DNA of 44,247 nucleotides. Origin: S144-45 sp015494035 (GTDB taxonomy: Bacteria > Pseudomonadota > Gammaproteobacteria > Xanthomonadales > Marinicellaceae). The notes beneath the pieces were generated by a model. That model worked only from the letters and a program-made list of their open reading frames with translations. It ran no database searches and was not told the DNA's origin. The position numbers and the translations under genes were made by a program. The stretch spans positions 1 to 44,247 of the forward strand of contig JALUIX010000158.1 of assembly GCA_027057345.1 (NCBI GenBank), in the 5' to 3' direction. Of the stretch, positions 31,301 to 40,947 are shown piece after piece. Each line of letters starts with the position of its first letter. Within the stretch, counting starts at the first letter, position 1.

Positions 31301-34300
31301 GATCCTCGCCGGTTTGCAGGAAACTGGCCAGATCGACTTCCTGATTGTCGAAGCCCTGGGCCATCTCATCAAAGTGGGCGCCAATGCGCGCCGCTTCTTC
31401 GCTGTTGTCCCGCTCCAGGTCATGCATGATGGAGCGCGACAGGGTGACAAATTCCTCAATCACCTTCAGGGAGTCAGCTTCCAGTGTGTGGCCAGCCTGT
31501 TTTTTCAGCTTCAATAGCTGTTCAAGCGGGGAGGTCATGCTGACAATGGCATTCACATTGGCCATGCTGGCCGCGCCATTGAGCGTATGCACGGTGCGGA
31601 TCAGGTCTTCGGACACTTCCGCTGAGCCGGTTTCATTGGCCGCTTCGAGGAAGTGCTCCACTTCTTTCAGGTGCGAATCCACTTCCTGCTGCAGAATTTC
31701 CACAAACACCGGATCAACACCCAGTGAGGCCGTCTCGTCGGCTTCATCGGCTTCATCGGCTGTCTGCGCTTCTTGCTCGTGCGCTGTTTCGCTGTGCGCT
31801 TCAAGATCAAAACTGATGTCCATGTCCTCAGCCGCTTCGCTGGCTTCGCTTTCTTGTTCGGCTTCGCTTTCAAATTCGAAATCAAAGCTGAGTTCATCAT
31901 CCACATTTGCCGCTTCAGCCGTTTCCTGTAATTCCGCCGTCAGTTCGGCTTCTGTCGCACTGATTTCGGCTTCGCTTTCTGGCTGTTCCGCTGCTGTACT
32001 GTCGGCTCCGGCCTCACCTTGAGAGAGCAGAGCCACTTCTGCGTTGCCGTCAGCCACTTGTTGAGCTGATTCAAGCACCAGGAAGTAGGTTTTCGGGACG
32101 GGTTTATTGTCCTTAAGGGCAGCCAGCAGTCCCGGCATAATGTCTTTGGCGGCATCCAGTACAGTGAGAAAACGCTCATCTACTTCAGTGGTGCCATCCA
32201 ACACCTGATTGCACATGTTCTCCACCCGCCAGCCAAAATCACCCACGGCCTGACAACCCACCAGGCGGCCACTGCCCTTGAGCGTGTGAAAAATGCGCCG
32301 GATTTCAGACAGGGTTTCGGTGTTGTCTTCCGGATTGGCACGCCAGGCCGGATAAATTTCGTTGATGTGGTCAAGTTCTTCTTCAAATTCTTCCAGGAAG
32401 ACTTCCTTGATCTCCGGGTCAATGTCTTCATCGAAGGACACCACCAGGCGCTCTTCAATTTCTTCAGCCAAGGGGGTTTCTTCCGTTGCCTCAGCCATGT
32501 CCGCAACCGCGGCGGAATCTTCGCCGGAATCATCGGCAGGTACCTGCTGTTCTTCTGCGGCGGCTTCGGGTTCGTCTTCGGCAAAAACGTCCTCATCCAG
32601 CGACCATTCCTGCCGGTTTTCTTCATCCGCATCGCCTGCCTCAGGGGGAAAGTCGGCCACGGCGGACGCTTCGTCTGTTTCTTCAGCCTCAGGCACGAAC
32701 TCCGTGGCTTCAAAGCCTTCCTCCACGCCTTCTTCTGCCAATGGTTCTGCAGCTGGTGGCTGCTGTGCTGTGACGTCGCGACGGGCAAATAGCTTGTCCA
32801 GATTGCTGCGGGCCAGTTCCAGAATCTGGGCCTTGCCGGGGCTGTTACTGCCCAGGTATTCCATGTAGTATTCGATGCTGGCCACGGCATCGGCAAGCAT
32901 GTCAAGCTCTTCGGCCGAGGGCGTGACGGTGGCGTCGAGTAAATGTTGTGAGTATTCGGCCACCCGTCCCACTTCCGTGGCGGCTTCCTGCAAATCCAGC
33001 ATTTGCAATGCGCCCTGGATTTCCTTCAGGAGTTTCGGGTTTTCGCGTATTTTTTCGCGGTCCCAGGTGGTTTCAATAAAGGCCACAAAATTGGACTTGA
33101 TATGCTGCAGATTCTGAATGGATTCCTTGGCCAGGGTCTCGAGAATGGCATGCACCTCAGAGCGGGGGATTTCAATGCCCTGTTGTGCGGTTTTTTCTTC
33201 AGTGGCGATAAAGCCAAGGGACTGAATGTGATCATTCAGGTCGGACTCGACTTTCAGCAACTGTTTGGCCATTTCCATCAATTGATCGTCATCGGGGCGT
33301 TGACCCGCTTCGATTTTTCCCATTAAATCGGTGCGTTGCGCCACGATGGCTTCCCGCGCCGAGCCCAGACCCAGGATACCCAAGGTGTCGGCAATGGTGC
33401 CCAGGGACTGCTCGATGGAGTTGAGCTCTTCCAGCGGTGCATTGGGGTTGCGGATAAACAGATCCAGTGTTTCCTGAACCGATAACACGTCGTCGCGAAT
33501 GGCGCCGGCCACGGTTTCCAGCAATTCCTTGTTTTTGCCGGAAATGCTGCCTTGGGCATGGGCAAGTTCATTGTCATCCGGTACAAACTGGCGCAGATTG
33601 AAATAATCCTTGAGCCGCTGGGCTTTTTCTGATTCGGAAGAAGCCATGGCCACGTAATACAGAAAATTCTTGGTCAACCCCTGCACCTGGGAATCCAAAT
33701 CCTCTTCCTGCAACTGGCTGGCCTTGCGCAACAGTAGATCCAGCTGACCGGCCAGGCGCCGGAACGTGACCGAGTCTTTCAGGGCGTCTTCATTGAGGGC
33801 ATCGAATGCCGCCTCCGCAACCCAGAAGAGTTGGCTGAAATCCTCATCCCCCATCAGCATTTGCAACTTGTTGAGGATGTTTTGGAAGATGCCGTGCTGT
33901 TCGTGGTAATCCTCACTCTTGAACCATTTCAACAAGGCCTGTTGATAAGCATTGCGGATTTTGGAAATGATGGGCTTGAGCTGTTTGGGCGATAGCCGGA
34001 TCTGGCTTTTGCGCGCCTCCTCGGGCACACCCAGGCTCAGGTCCGGATTGAACAAGGCACTTTCAGAAAGCAACTGGTCACCACGAACGGTGCGCAGGTC
34101 ATTGACCAGCGGCAACAAAACAATGGGGATGTCCTTGTGGCCCAGCTGGATACGTTCCAGATAATCAGGTAACTGCACGATGCCGCGCATAAGCACACTG
34201 AAGGCGTCATCGGGGTTTTTGACTTCCCCTTCCAGCAGTTTCTTGGCCACCTGTTCCATTTCTTCGGCCACCATGGCAGCACCATACAGTTCCACCATTT

Positions 34301-34472
34301 TCAGCGTGCCTTGCACCTGATGCAGGTAGGTGGCACAAAACTGTAACTGATTCACATCCTCGGGATCTTCCACATAGGCTTCCAGTGCCTGACGAGCGCG
34401 TTCCAGCGTTTCGTCCAGCTCATTCTTGACCCAGACCAGTGTGGAAAAATCAATTTGTTCGTTTATGCTCAT
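28291..34472 (-). CDS. chpA: Hybrid sensor kinase ChpA (split by a 10-N gap)
   Basis: ChpA is the multi-Hpt CheA-type kinase of the Pil-Chp system. The gene is one frame interrupted by Ns at 29724-29733. From the N-terminus: an Hpt-like domain with YLHQVQGTLKMVELYG; degenerate Hpt modules lacking the His (for example EIQGALQMLDLQ); three canonical Hpt domains with H729 (FHTLKGSG), H962 (VHTLNGAAS) and H1333 (LHTLKGGAR), joined by very acidic low-complexity linkers; dimerisation region VNHAGEISIYTSRLEQQ; HATPase with LRNALAHGIEPPEER, VSDDGRGID and GRGVGMDVV; a CheW domain; and a complete C-terminal receiver (IVDDS, LLDIEMPRMDG, YLGKPY). Total is about 2,060 residues, somewhat shorter than the P. 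aeruginosa protein. It overlaps pilK and chpB. Confidence 0.95.
29724..29733. other. Scaffold gap (10 N) inside chpA
   Basis: Ten Ns break the chpA frame. Upstream of the gap the minus-strand frame reads YQSRAN plus the bases AC; downstream, after a partial codon ending AA (a Glu codon if its unknown first base is G), it reads GLMKTRM. The family sequence is of the form NTELQEGLMKTRM, which would need 11 missing bases. With 10, a false stop appears and the gene splits into two open frames. Confidence 0.95.
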
Positions 34473-35374
34473 ACGTCGTTCTTCAATTGATAAGAGAGTG
34501 TTCTTCTGGCTGGCAGGCGTTCCATGCAGGGGTGCTGCCAGGCACTTATATCTGTTGGCCCGAGAATCAGGATGCCGTCCTTTTTCAGGTAACGAACCAG
34601 GTTGTCCAGTATTTTCAGCCGTGTCTCACGGGAAAAGTAAATCAGTACGTTGTGGCAGTAGATCAGGTCATAACGCACCTTGGCCGCAGCTTCCAGATCC
34701 AGTAGATTGAAATAACCGAAAGCGGCCCGTTTGCGCAGTACATCGCTCACCGACACCAGTCCCTTGCCGGCGGGCTGTAGATAATGACTCATCGCGGCAG
34801 GCACCGATTCCATGTGCCGCGCGTCGTAAATGCCCTGTTGCGCCAGCGCAATGGCCGGGCGTGAAACATCCGTGCCGATGACGCCATAATACAATTTCTT
34901 GTGCGGGTAAGCCGCAGCGCAGTGATCCGCCAGCATGGCCAGTGACCAGGCTTCTTCTCCAGTGGCGCAACTGACACTCCACATGCGGTAGTGAAGAATA
35001 TCTGGTGCTTGCGCAAAGGTGCTGTTTAAGGTTTCACGAACCAGATCAAAAGACGGCTTGTGACGAAAAAAGCTGGTTTCATGCACCGTCAGCCTATCCA
35101 CCAGTTGCGTCCATTCCAGGCGGCTGTCAATGCCCTGGCGCGTGACCAGATCCCAGTAGTCCGAAAATTGTGACAAGCCCAGTTCACTCATGCGGGACCA
35201 GATTTTGGTTTGCAGAAAGGACTTGCGTTCGCGCGGCACGGTAATGCCCGTGCGGCGTTCCAGCAATTCAGACCACATGGCATAATCGGAGTCGTCAAAC
35301 TCCGGGATACCGTGGACGCCAACCGAGGGGTTCATGTCGGTTCTGTGAGCGAATTGGTACGCTGAACCATTCAA
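34469..35374 (-). CDS. pilK: CheR-type methyltransferase PilK
   Basis: PilK is predicted to methylate glutamates of the PilJ receptor using S-adenosylmethionine. The roughly 301-residue protein has the N-terminal CheR helical domain (SELLERRTGITVPRERKSFL, LGLSQFSDYWDLV), DRLTVHETSFFRHKPSFD, the SAM-binding WSVSCATGEEAWSLAML, TDVSRPAIALAQQGIYDARH, and YDLIYCHNVLIYFSRETRLK. The start is either TTG 35374, directly after the pilJ TAA with GGTGGA before it, or ATG 35335. Its stop overlaps chpA (ATGA). Confidence 0.93.
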   Translation of the reverse strand: MNGSAYQFAHRTDMNPSVGVHGIPEFDDSDYAMWSELLERRTGITVPRERKSFLQTKIWSRMSELGLSQFSDYWDLVTRQGIDSRLEWTQLVDRLTVHETSFFRHKPSFDLVRETLNSTFAQAPDILHYRMWSVSCATGEEAWSLAMLADHCAAAYPHKKLYYGVIGTDVSRPAIALAQQGIYDARHMESVPAAMSHYLQPAGKGLVSVSDVLRKRAAFGYFNLLDLEAAAKVRYDLIYCHNVLIYFSRETRLKILDNLVRYLKKDGILILGPTDISAWQHPCMERLPARRTLSYQLKNDV

Positions 35375-37399
35375 TTATTTCCACCCGTCGTCGTCTTCAG
35401 GCAGCTTGAAGCCTTCCACTGAACGACGCAGCTCGTTAGCCAGTTCCACCAGGTTACCAATGGACTCAGCAGTTTGTTGGGTACCGGCCGAGGTCTGAGT
35501 GGTGATTTCCTGAATCACGTTCATGGTGCCGGAAATATTGGTGGCGGCCACGGACTGTTGGCGAGCCGCTTCCGAGATATTCTGAATCAGTTCCGCCAAG
35601 TCAGTGGAGACGGTTTCAATCTCAACCAGTGCCTCACCGGCGTTTTCGGCTCGCTTGGCTCCATTAACTACCTCGGAGGTGGTTTGTTCCATGGAGGCCA
35701 CGGCCTCGTTGGTATCTGACTGAATGGTTTGCACCAGGTTTTCGATCTGGCGTGTTGCGCTTGATGCCCGTTCCGCCAGCCGTTGCACTTCATCGGCCAC
35801 CACCGCAAAACCCCGACCGGATTCACCGGCTGAGGCCGCTTGAATGGCGGCATTCAGAGCCAGAATATTGGTCTGTTCGGCAATGTCATTAATCAATTCA
35901 ACGATGTTACCGATTTCTTGTGAGCTTTCACCCAGCCGCTTGATTCGTTTGGACGTTTCCTGAATCTGGTTACGAATGTTATCCATGCCTTCAATGGTTT
36001 GCCGCACCACGTCGGCGCCAGTGTGCGCGATTTGTACCGAACGTTGCGCTACATCGGCAGATTCCAATGAATTCTTGGATACTTCGTCAATTGAAACTGC
36101 AATTTCGTTAATGGCCGCCGATGCATTGGTGATTTGTTGGGCCTGATGCTCGGAGGCTTCGGCCAGGTGCATCGCCGTTGCCTGGGCTTCCTGGGCCGCC
36201 GAGGCCACACCCACCGAGGCTTCGTTAATGGTGGTAACAAGGCTGCGCAAGGCTTCTACGGCAAAGTTGACCGAGTCCGCAATGGCACCGGTAATGTCCT
36301 CACTCACGGTGGCATTCACGGTCAGGTCACCATCTGCCAGTGAGCCCATTTCATCCAGCAAACGCAGAATCGCTTGTTGATTTCTTTCATTCAGGTCCTG
36401 AGCGACCTTGGCGCGTATACGATCCGAACGGTTCAGACGCCAGAAGATACCCAACATCCAGAGTAACGCCAGTGCACCCAGTATCCAGCCAGCCAGGGTG
36501 GACGGGAACCAGGTAACAATGGACTTGATCTTGTTGATCAGCTCGCGGGCCTGGTCAAGCAGCTGCAGAGAGTCAACCTGAATATCCTCGGCGGCTGTTT
36601 GAGCCTCAAACAGGTCCATGGATTTCAGCACGGTCTGAATGTCATTTTGAATGCTGTCAAACTGGTTATACACGCCACCCAGCGCTTCCAGAGCCACGGG
36701 GTCGGTAATGCCCTTGATGGTGTCACTGCCGTTGAACAAGCCGTTGAGCACATTGGCAAATTTACGTGCATCGGCGTCCAGCCTGTCGGCTGCCTGCACC
36801 GCATTCATGCCACCCTGAAGGATTTCATTCATGCGCCGCAACATCCGGTCAGCCAGTACCAGCTGTTGGCTGGCCACATAGATTTGCTGACGGTTCGCGC
36901 CTTTTTTTACCAGGCGCTGAACCACGTCATCACTGCGCGCCTGCAGGACAGGAATTTCCCGGGCAAACTTGACCGCAATATCAGAGATCGACTCAATCAG
37001 CTCCTGTTTGTTGAGAATCACATCCACATTCTTGTCCATGCGTTGCCAGGTGTCCTGCATGGCCGTAAAGGTTTCGCGCGTGGCAGGCGGCAACGGGGCC
37101 AGGTCGTCATCGCCCTGATCCAGAACCTTCATGGACTGATTAATAATGTTCTTGGTGCGTTTCAGGTCATCGAACGCTTCCACCCGGCCTGCCGCCGCGT
37201 CCTTGGCGTATTGACTCAACTGCTGTGAAGTGATGCGAATGTTATCTGTTTCCCGAATCCAGCCGGCGCGGTTCTTCTCGTCGATGTTCAAAATAATAAA
37301 GTTAAGAATAAACAAGCCAACCAGCAGGATCAAAATGATCAACTGCCACAACGGCAGGGTTTTGGATTGAATATTCAGGTCACTGGTGGATACGCTCAT
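35375..37399 (-). CDS. pilJ: Type IV pilus methyl-accepting receptor PilJ
   Basis: PilJ is the membrane chemoreceptor that feeds the ChpA kinase. The 674-residue protein has a first membrane segment (about 17-40), a large periplasmic PilJ-type domain, a second membrane segment near 305-325 (LAGWILGALALLWMLGIFW), a HAMP region, and a long cytoplasmic coiled coil. The hairpin tip is DIAEQTNILALNAAIQAASA followed by GESGRGFAVVADEVQRLAER, the receptor signature. It ends in a short acidic tail (EDDDGWK) with no CheR-docking pentapeptide. AGAGG precedes the ATG; it lies 78 bp after pilI. Confidence 0.95.
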   Translation of the reverse strand: MSVSTSDLNIQSKTLPLWQLIILILLVGLFILNFIILNIDEKNRAGWIRETDNIRITSQQLSQYAKDAAAGRVEAFDDLKRTKNIINQSMKVLDQGDDDLAPLPPATRETFTAMQDTWQRMDKNVDVILNKQELIESISDIAVKFAREIPVLQARSDDVVQRLVKKGANRQQIYVASQQLVLADRMLRRMNEILQGGMNAVQAADRLDADARKFANVLNGLFNGSDTIKGITDPVALEALGGVYNQFDSIQNDIQTVLKSMDLFEAQTAAEDIQVDSLQLLDQARELINKIKSIVTWFPSTLAGWILGALALLWMLGIFWRLNRSDRIRAKVAQDLNERNQQAILRLLDEMGSLADGDLTVNATVSEDITGAIADSVNFAVEALRSLVTTINEASVGVASAAQEAQATAMHLAEASEHQAQQITNASAAINEIAVSIDEVSKNSLESADVAQRSVQIAHTGADVVRQTIEGMDNIRNQIQETSKRIKRLGESSQEIGNIVELINDIAEQTNILALNAAIQAASAGESGRGFAVVADEVQRLAERASSATRQIENLVQTIQSDTNEAVASMEQTTSEVVNGAKRAENAGEALVEIETVSTDLAELIQNISEAARQQSVAATNISGTMNVIQEITTQTSAGTQQTAESIGNLVELANELRRSVEGFKLPEDDDGWK

Positions 37400-37477
37400 G
37401 GATTAGCCTCTTTTCGCCAACTTTTTTCAGTCTTGGGGGGGTTCAGTCATGTGTGTCAAATTTGTGTCAGGCACTGG

Positions 37478-38023
37478 TCAGGCCACTGCCGCATTCTGGA
37501 AGTCCGTGTCATTGACCAGCCGGTCAACATCAAACAGGTTCCACGTTCTCCCTTCCTGGCCAAAAGCCGTGCTGGAGTAGCGCGCAAAACCGGAATCTTC
37601 CGGTAAATCCGTGTCGCAGCTGTCCTCGGGCTGGAAATGCCGCTGACCGAATACTTCATCCACCAACAATGCCACCTGTCCGCCGGGTTGATTCACCACC
37701 ATCAGGCGAGACCGTCCAGTGATCTGTGTGGGGATAGTGGTCAGGTAGCGCTTCAGGTCAATAATGGGCATCAAGGTACCGCGCAAGTTGGCCAAGCCAA
37801 TGACCCAGGACTTGATTCCGGGCACCGGTAAGGCCTCGGCTGGCATCAACACTTCCACCACCCGATCCACGGGCAACACGTAAAAGTGTTCGTTCAGCCG
37901 GAAACCGATACCGGACCAGGCATTGCCATGCTCCTGTTGCTCCGGAAGTTTCACGGCATGCTGGAGACTCTTCTGCTCGTAATCCAGCAATAATTCAAAG
38001 GGTTTGGTGATTTTCTTTTTCAT
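37478..38023 (-). CDS. pilI: CheW-like adaptor PilI
   Basis: PilI is the CheW adaptor coupling PilJ to ChpA. The 181-residue protein contains WSGIGFRLNEHFYVLPVDRV, VPGIKSWVIGLANLRGTLMP, and LMVVNQPGGQVALLVDEVFG, all standard CheW blocks. Its ATG overlaps the pilG stop by one base (TGATG), so no pilH gene lies between pilG and pilI as it does in Pseudomonas. Confidence 0.93.
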   Translation of the reverse strand: MKKKITKPFELLLDYEQKSLQHAVKLPEQQEHGNAWSGIGFRLNEHFYVLPVDRVVEVLMPAEALPVPGIKSWVIGLANLRGTLMPIIDLKRYLTTIPTQITGRSRLMVVNQPGGQVALLVDEVFGQRHFQPEDSCDTDLPEDSGFARYSSTAFGQEGRTWNLFDVDRLVNDTDFQNAAVA

Positions 38024-38433
38024 CAGGACTCGGTGGCCAGGGGGACGTATTTCTTGATGGCGTCCAGCAATTCTTCTTTTGTGAAGGGTTTGGTGAGGTA
38101 CTCTTCGGCACCCACCACCTTGCCCTTGGCCTTGTCAAACAGGCCGTCCTTGCTGGACAACATAATGACCGGTGTTTTCTGGAACTCTTTATTGATCTTG
38201 ATCAGCGCGCAGGTTTTGTAGCCATCCAGCCGTGGCATCATGATGTCGACAAAAATGATGTCTGGCCGGGTGTCTGAAATCATGGAAAGGGCTTCGTAGC
38301 CGTTATCCACCGTGATCACTTCACAGCCTTCTTTTTTCAGCAGGGTTTCGGCCGTGCGCCGAATGGTCTTGCTGTCATCGATGACCATGACTTTCAGGTC
38401 CGAGAATTGATCTTTTTGATTTTCTTCGCTCAC
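38023..38433 (-). CDS. pilG: CheY-like response regulator PilG
   Basis: PilG is a single-domain response regulator that promotes type IV pilus extension downstream of ChpA. The 136-residue protein reads KVMVIDDSKTIRRTAETLL, FVDIMMPRLDGYKTCALIK with phosphoacceptor D63, PVIMLSSKDGLFDKAKG and EYLTKPFTKEELLDAI; these match PilG rather than PilH. The start is GTG 38433 with AAGGTGG upstream. It begins the minus-strand pil-chp operon and is divergent from gshB across a 663-bp intergenic region. Confidence 0.94.
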   Translation of the reverse strand: MSEENQKDQFSDLKVMVIDDSKTIRRTAETLLKKEGCEVITVDNGYEALSMISDTRPDIIFVDIMMPRLDGYKTCALIKINKEFQKTPVIMLSSKDGLFDKAKGKVVGAEEYLTKPFTKEELLDAIKKYVPLATES

Positions 38434-38580
38434 ACAACCACCTTAGCTGTTTGATTTACTTGATTATTTCCGGACTGAATGCTTTCAGACACATTCGCAG
38501 AAAACACCTCTGTGCACTGGATTTCGTATAGCGCAAGCGCGAAAAAAACATTAAGTTTCGCCGCTAAGTCCGTAATATCT

Positions 38581-38603
38581 ATGGAAAATACCTTATTTTC
38601 CAT
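38581..38603. promoter_or_regulatory. Perfect 10-bp inverted repeat
   Basis: ATGGAAAATA and its exact complement TATTTTCCAT are separated by three bases (CCT). In RNA this is a stable hairpin; in DNA it could be an operator of the divergent pilG-gshB region. There is no T-run, so it is not a terminator. Confidence 0.5.
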
Positions 38604-38614
38604 GGCATTACAAT

Positions 38615-38632
38615 TGTTTCCTGCAGGAAACA
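38615..38632. promoter_or_regulatory. Perfect 18-bp palindrome
   Basis: TGTTTCCTGCAGGAAACA is fully self-complementary without a loop, which fits a dimeric regulator's binding site better than an RNA hairpin. It lies about 180 bp upstream of pilG. I cannot assign a regulator. Confidence 0.5.
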
Positions 38633-39096
38633 GTCACGCCCCATATGCTTGGGTTTGTAAGCCTTGTGGAGCCACTCCTGCAGCGCCGAAATCCTGTGGC
38701 GCAAACATATTACGCAAAATACCCGTTAAATGATAGCGTCTGATTAGAAAATCCATGCACTAGCGCTCAAACAGGGCGGAAAAAATCAATTGGCCCGGGG
38801 GTGGATTTGTGGCAAGCCATACCCAGCCTGCACATCACTTTACGACAACGCCGGCAAATCGCTGCCGACTGTTGCCCAAAAGGTTCACAAAACAGCAAAA
38901 ATCCGGGCCGGTCATTGCGGGCTTATCTGTTAGAATTATTCTGGCCTGTTGACTGACATTTTTTGTCACCCAGGCACGATTCAGCAAGTGGATCTGACAG
39001 ACCGAACACCCATCGAAAGCACGCTGTCATCCGCAAGCCAGGAAAGGCCATCATGGGCTAACATTCGATCTGACAATCTAACAGAAGGAACCCGGC

Positions 39097-40041
39097 ATGA
39101 AAATCGGCTTTGTGATGGACCCCATTGGAAGCATCAATCCGGTCAAGGATTCCACTTTTGCCATGTTGCTAGAGGCACAGCGTCGAGGCCATGAAATCCA
39201 TTACCTGACCGACAGTGATTTGTATGTCAGCCATCACCAGCCGCGTGCCATCAGTCGAAAGCTGACCGTCCAGGACAACCCGGATAACTGGTTTCGCAAA
39301 GGCCCGGAACAGGATATGGCACTGGCGGAACTGGACGCGATTCTCATGCGCAAGGACCCGCCGTTTGACATGGAATATGTTATGGACACCTACGTGCTGG
39401 ACCTGGCGCAAGCCCAGGGCGTTCTGGTGGTCAATCGTCCCCAAGCCCTGCGCGATGCCAATGAAAAGTTCTTTACGGAGTTTTTTCCCGACCTGAGTCC
39501 CGACTCGTGCGTGTCGCGTAACCCGCGCTTTCTCAAGGCATTTGTTCGCGATCATGGCCAGGCCGTGATCAAACCCATGGACGGCATGGGCGGGGCTTCC
39601 ATCTTTAAAACCGCGAGCGACGACCCCAATCTCAACGTGATTCTGGAAACGGTGACCGCAAACGGCCAGCGCACCGCTATCGCCCAGGCGTATATCGAAG
39701 CCATCAGTGATGGCGACAAGCGGATTCTGTTGGTAGATGGCGAAGCCGTTCCCTATGCCCTGGCGCGCATCCCTGCCAGTGATGATTTTCGCGGCAATCT
39801 GGCTAAAGGCGGCCGCGGTGAAGGGCGTCCACTAACCGAGCGCGAATGGCAGATCGCCCGGCGCGTCGGCCCAGTATTGCGCGAAAAAGGCATACTGTTT
39901 GCCGGCATCGACGTCATTGGCGGTCACCTGACAGAAATCAACGTCACCAGCCCCACCTGCATCCGGGAACTGGACAAACAGTTCGGGCTCAATATTGCCG
40001 GCCAGTTATTCGATGCCATCGAAAATCGCTTGAACGACTGA
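39097..40041 (+). CDS. gshB: Glutathione synthetase
   Basis: GshB joins gamma-glutamylcysteine and glycine with ATP to make glutathione. The 314-residue ATP-grasp protein starts KIGFVMDPIGSINPVKDSTF and includes LMRKDPPFDMEYVMDTYVLD, the ATP-binding AVIKPMDGMGGASIF, ISDGDKRILLVDGEAVPYAL, NLAKGGRGEGRPLTERE and EINVTSPTCIRELDKQF. All are GshB motifs. AGAAGGAA precedes the ATG. A tonB-like gene follows 3 bp later. The gshB-pilG divergent arrangement is the one known in Pseudomonas. Confidence 0.97.
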   Translation: MKIGFVMDPIGSINPVKDSTFAMLLEAQRRGHEIHYLTDSDLYVSHHQPRAISRKLTVQDNPDNWFRKGPEQDMALAELDAILMRKDPPFDMEYVMDTYVLDLAQAQGVLVVNRPQALRDANEKFFTEFFPDLSPDSCVSRNPRFLKAFVRDHGQAVIKPMDGMGGASIFKTASDDPNLNVILETVTANGQRTAIAQAYIEAISDGDKRILLVDGEAVPYALARIPASDDFRGNLAKGGRGEGRPLTEREWQIARRVGPVLREKGILFAGIDVIGGHLTEINVTSPTCIRELDKQFGLNIAGQLFDAIENRLND

Positions 40042-40044
40042 CCC

Positions 40045-40941
40045 ATGTCCTCCCCCCGCCGCGCAGCGACACAATCCTCCGTCAGCGGTGCACCACGGAT
40101 AGGCACCAGTGACCGCATGAGCCTCACGTTCACCCTCGCCACCTTGCTGGTAGCGGCTTTAGTGTTTGGCATCTCGTTTGTGAACCAGGCAAAAAAGAGA
40201 CCACAGCACCTGCCCACCCTGGACGTGATACTGGTGCAGAAGAAAAACACCGATGCGCCGGAAAAAGCGGATTTCCTGGCCCAGTCCAACCAGCAAGGCG
40301 GCGGCAACAATGAGGAAAAATCGCGGCCACAGAACCTGATATCCGGCCCCACGCCCGACCAGGCCGGCTTGTCACCGGTACAAATGCGCAAATCCATCCC
40401 CAAGCCCAGCGTGCAAAAACACGAACAGCTGATCAGCAACCTCAATGCCCGCACCCAGGTACTGGCGGATGAAAAACCCGACAAGGAAAAAAAGCCACAA
40501 AAACCGCGCAAGAAGGCGGAACTTGAAAACCTGGCCATGGCCAAACTTGAAAACGAGATTTCCGACCGCATAAAAAAGTACGCGCGCAAGCCAAAGAAAA
40601 AATACATTTCGGCCAGCACGCGCGAAGACATCTACGCACGCTACTTGCATGGCTGGGCCGCCCAGGTCAAACGCATGGGTAATCTCAACTACCCGGAAGA
40701 AGCCCGCCGCCGGCACCTGACCGGCGAGCTGATACTGAGTGTCGGCATTCGTCGTGACGGCAGTGTGGCGGAAATCCTGGTGCTCAAACCGTCTGGCCAC
40801 CGCGTACTGGACAACGCGGCCAGGCACATCGTGGAAATCAGCGCACCCTTTGCGCCCTTGCCAGAAAACAGCGCAGAAGACATACTGTACATCACCCGCA
40901 CCTGGCAATTTTTGCCCGGTAACCGGATAAGGACCCAATAA
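40045..40941 (+). CDS. TonB family protein (TonB3-like)
   Basis: A 298-residue TonB-type energy transducer: one N-terminal membrane segment (about residues 26-46), a long periplasmic lysine/proline-rich linker (PDKEKKPQKPRKKAEL), and a C-terminal TonB domain with YPEEARRRHLTGELILSVGI, LVLKPSGHRVLDNAARHIVE and FLPGN. In Pseudomonas the gene in this position (tonB3) is linked to twitching motility and pilus assembly, which fits the adjacent pil-chp operon. No exbB/exbD is nearby. Confidence 0.85.
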   Translation: MSSPRRAATQSSVSGAPRIGTSDRMSLTFTLATLLVAALVFGISFVNQAKKRPQHLPTLDVILVQKKNTDAPEKADFLAQSNQQGGGNNEEKSRPQNLISGPTPDQAGLSPVQMRKSIPKPSVQKHEQLISNLNARTQVLADEKPDKEKKPQKPRKKAELENLAMAKLENEISDRIKKYARKPKKKYISASTREDIYARYLHGWAAQVKRMGNLNYPEEARRRHLTGELILSVGIRRDGSVAEILVLKPSGHRVLDNAARHIVEISAPFAPLPENSAEDILYITRTWQFLPGNRIRTQ

Positions 40942-40947
40942 GCACCC

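Larger units (their letters stand above)
38434..39096. other. Long pilG-gshB divergent intergenic region with palindromes
   Basis: No gene I can support in 663 bp. It contains the inverted repeats listed separately at 38581-38603 and 38615-38632, TAGAAT at 38931-38936 within AGAATTATTCT, and TGACATTTTTTGTCA at 38954-38968. A short open frame at 38479-38733 is an unlikely protein. The region must hold the promoters of both the pil-chp operon and gshB. Confidence 0.6.

Noticed and set aside
32286..32868. Long plus-strand frames antisense to chpA
   Set aside because: Ser-rich and Phe-rich products caused by Glu/Asp codons read backwards.
29715..34472. Two separate kinase genes, 28291-29715 and 29715-34472
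   Set aside because: The split is caused by the 10-N gap; residues on both sides join into the conserved ChpA sequence.
38479..38733. 84-codon open frame in the pilG-gshB gap
   Set aside because: No ribosome-binding site, spans palindromes, composition unlike a protein.
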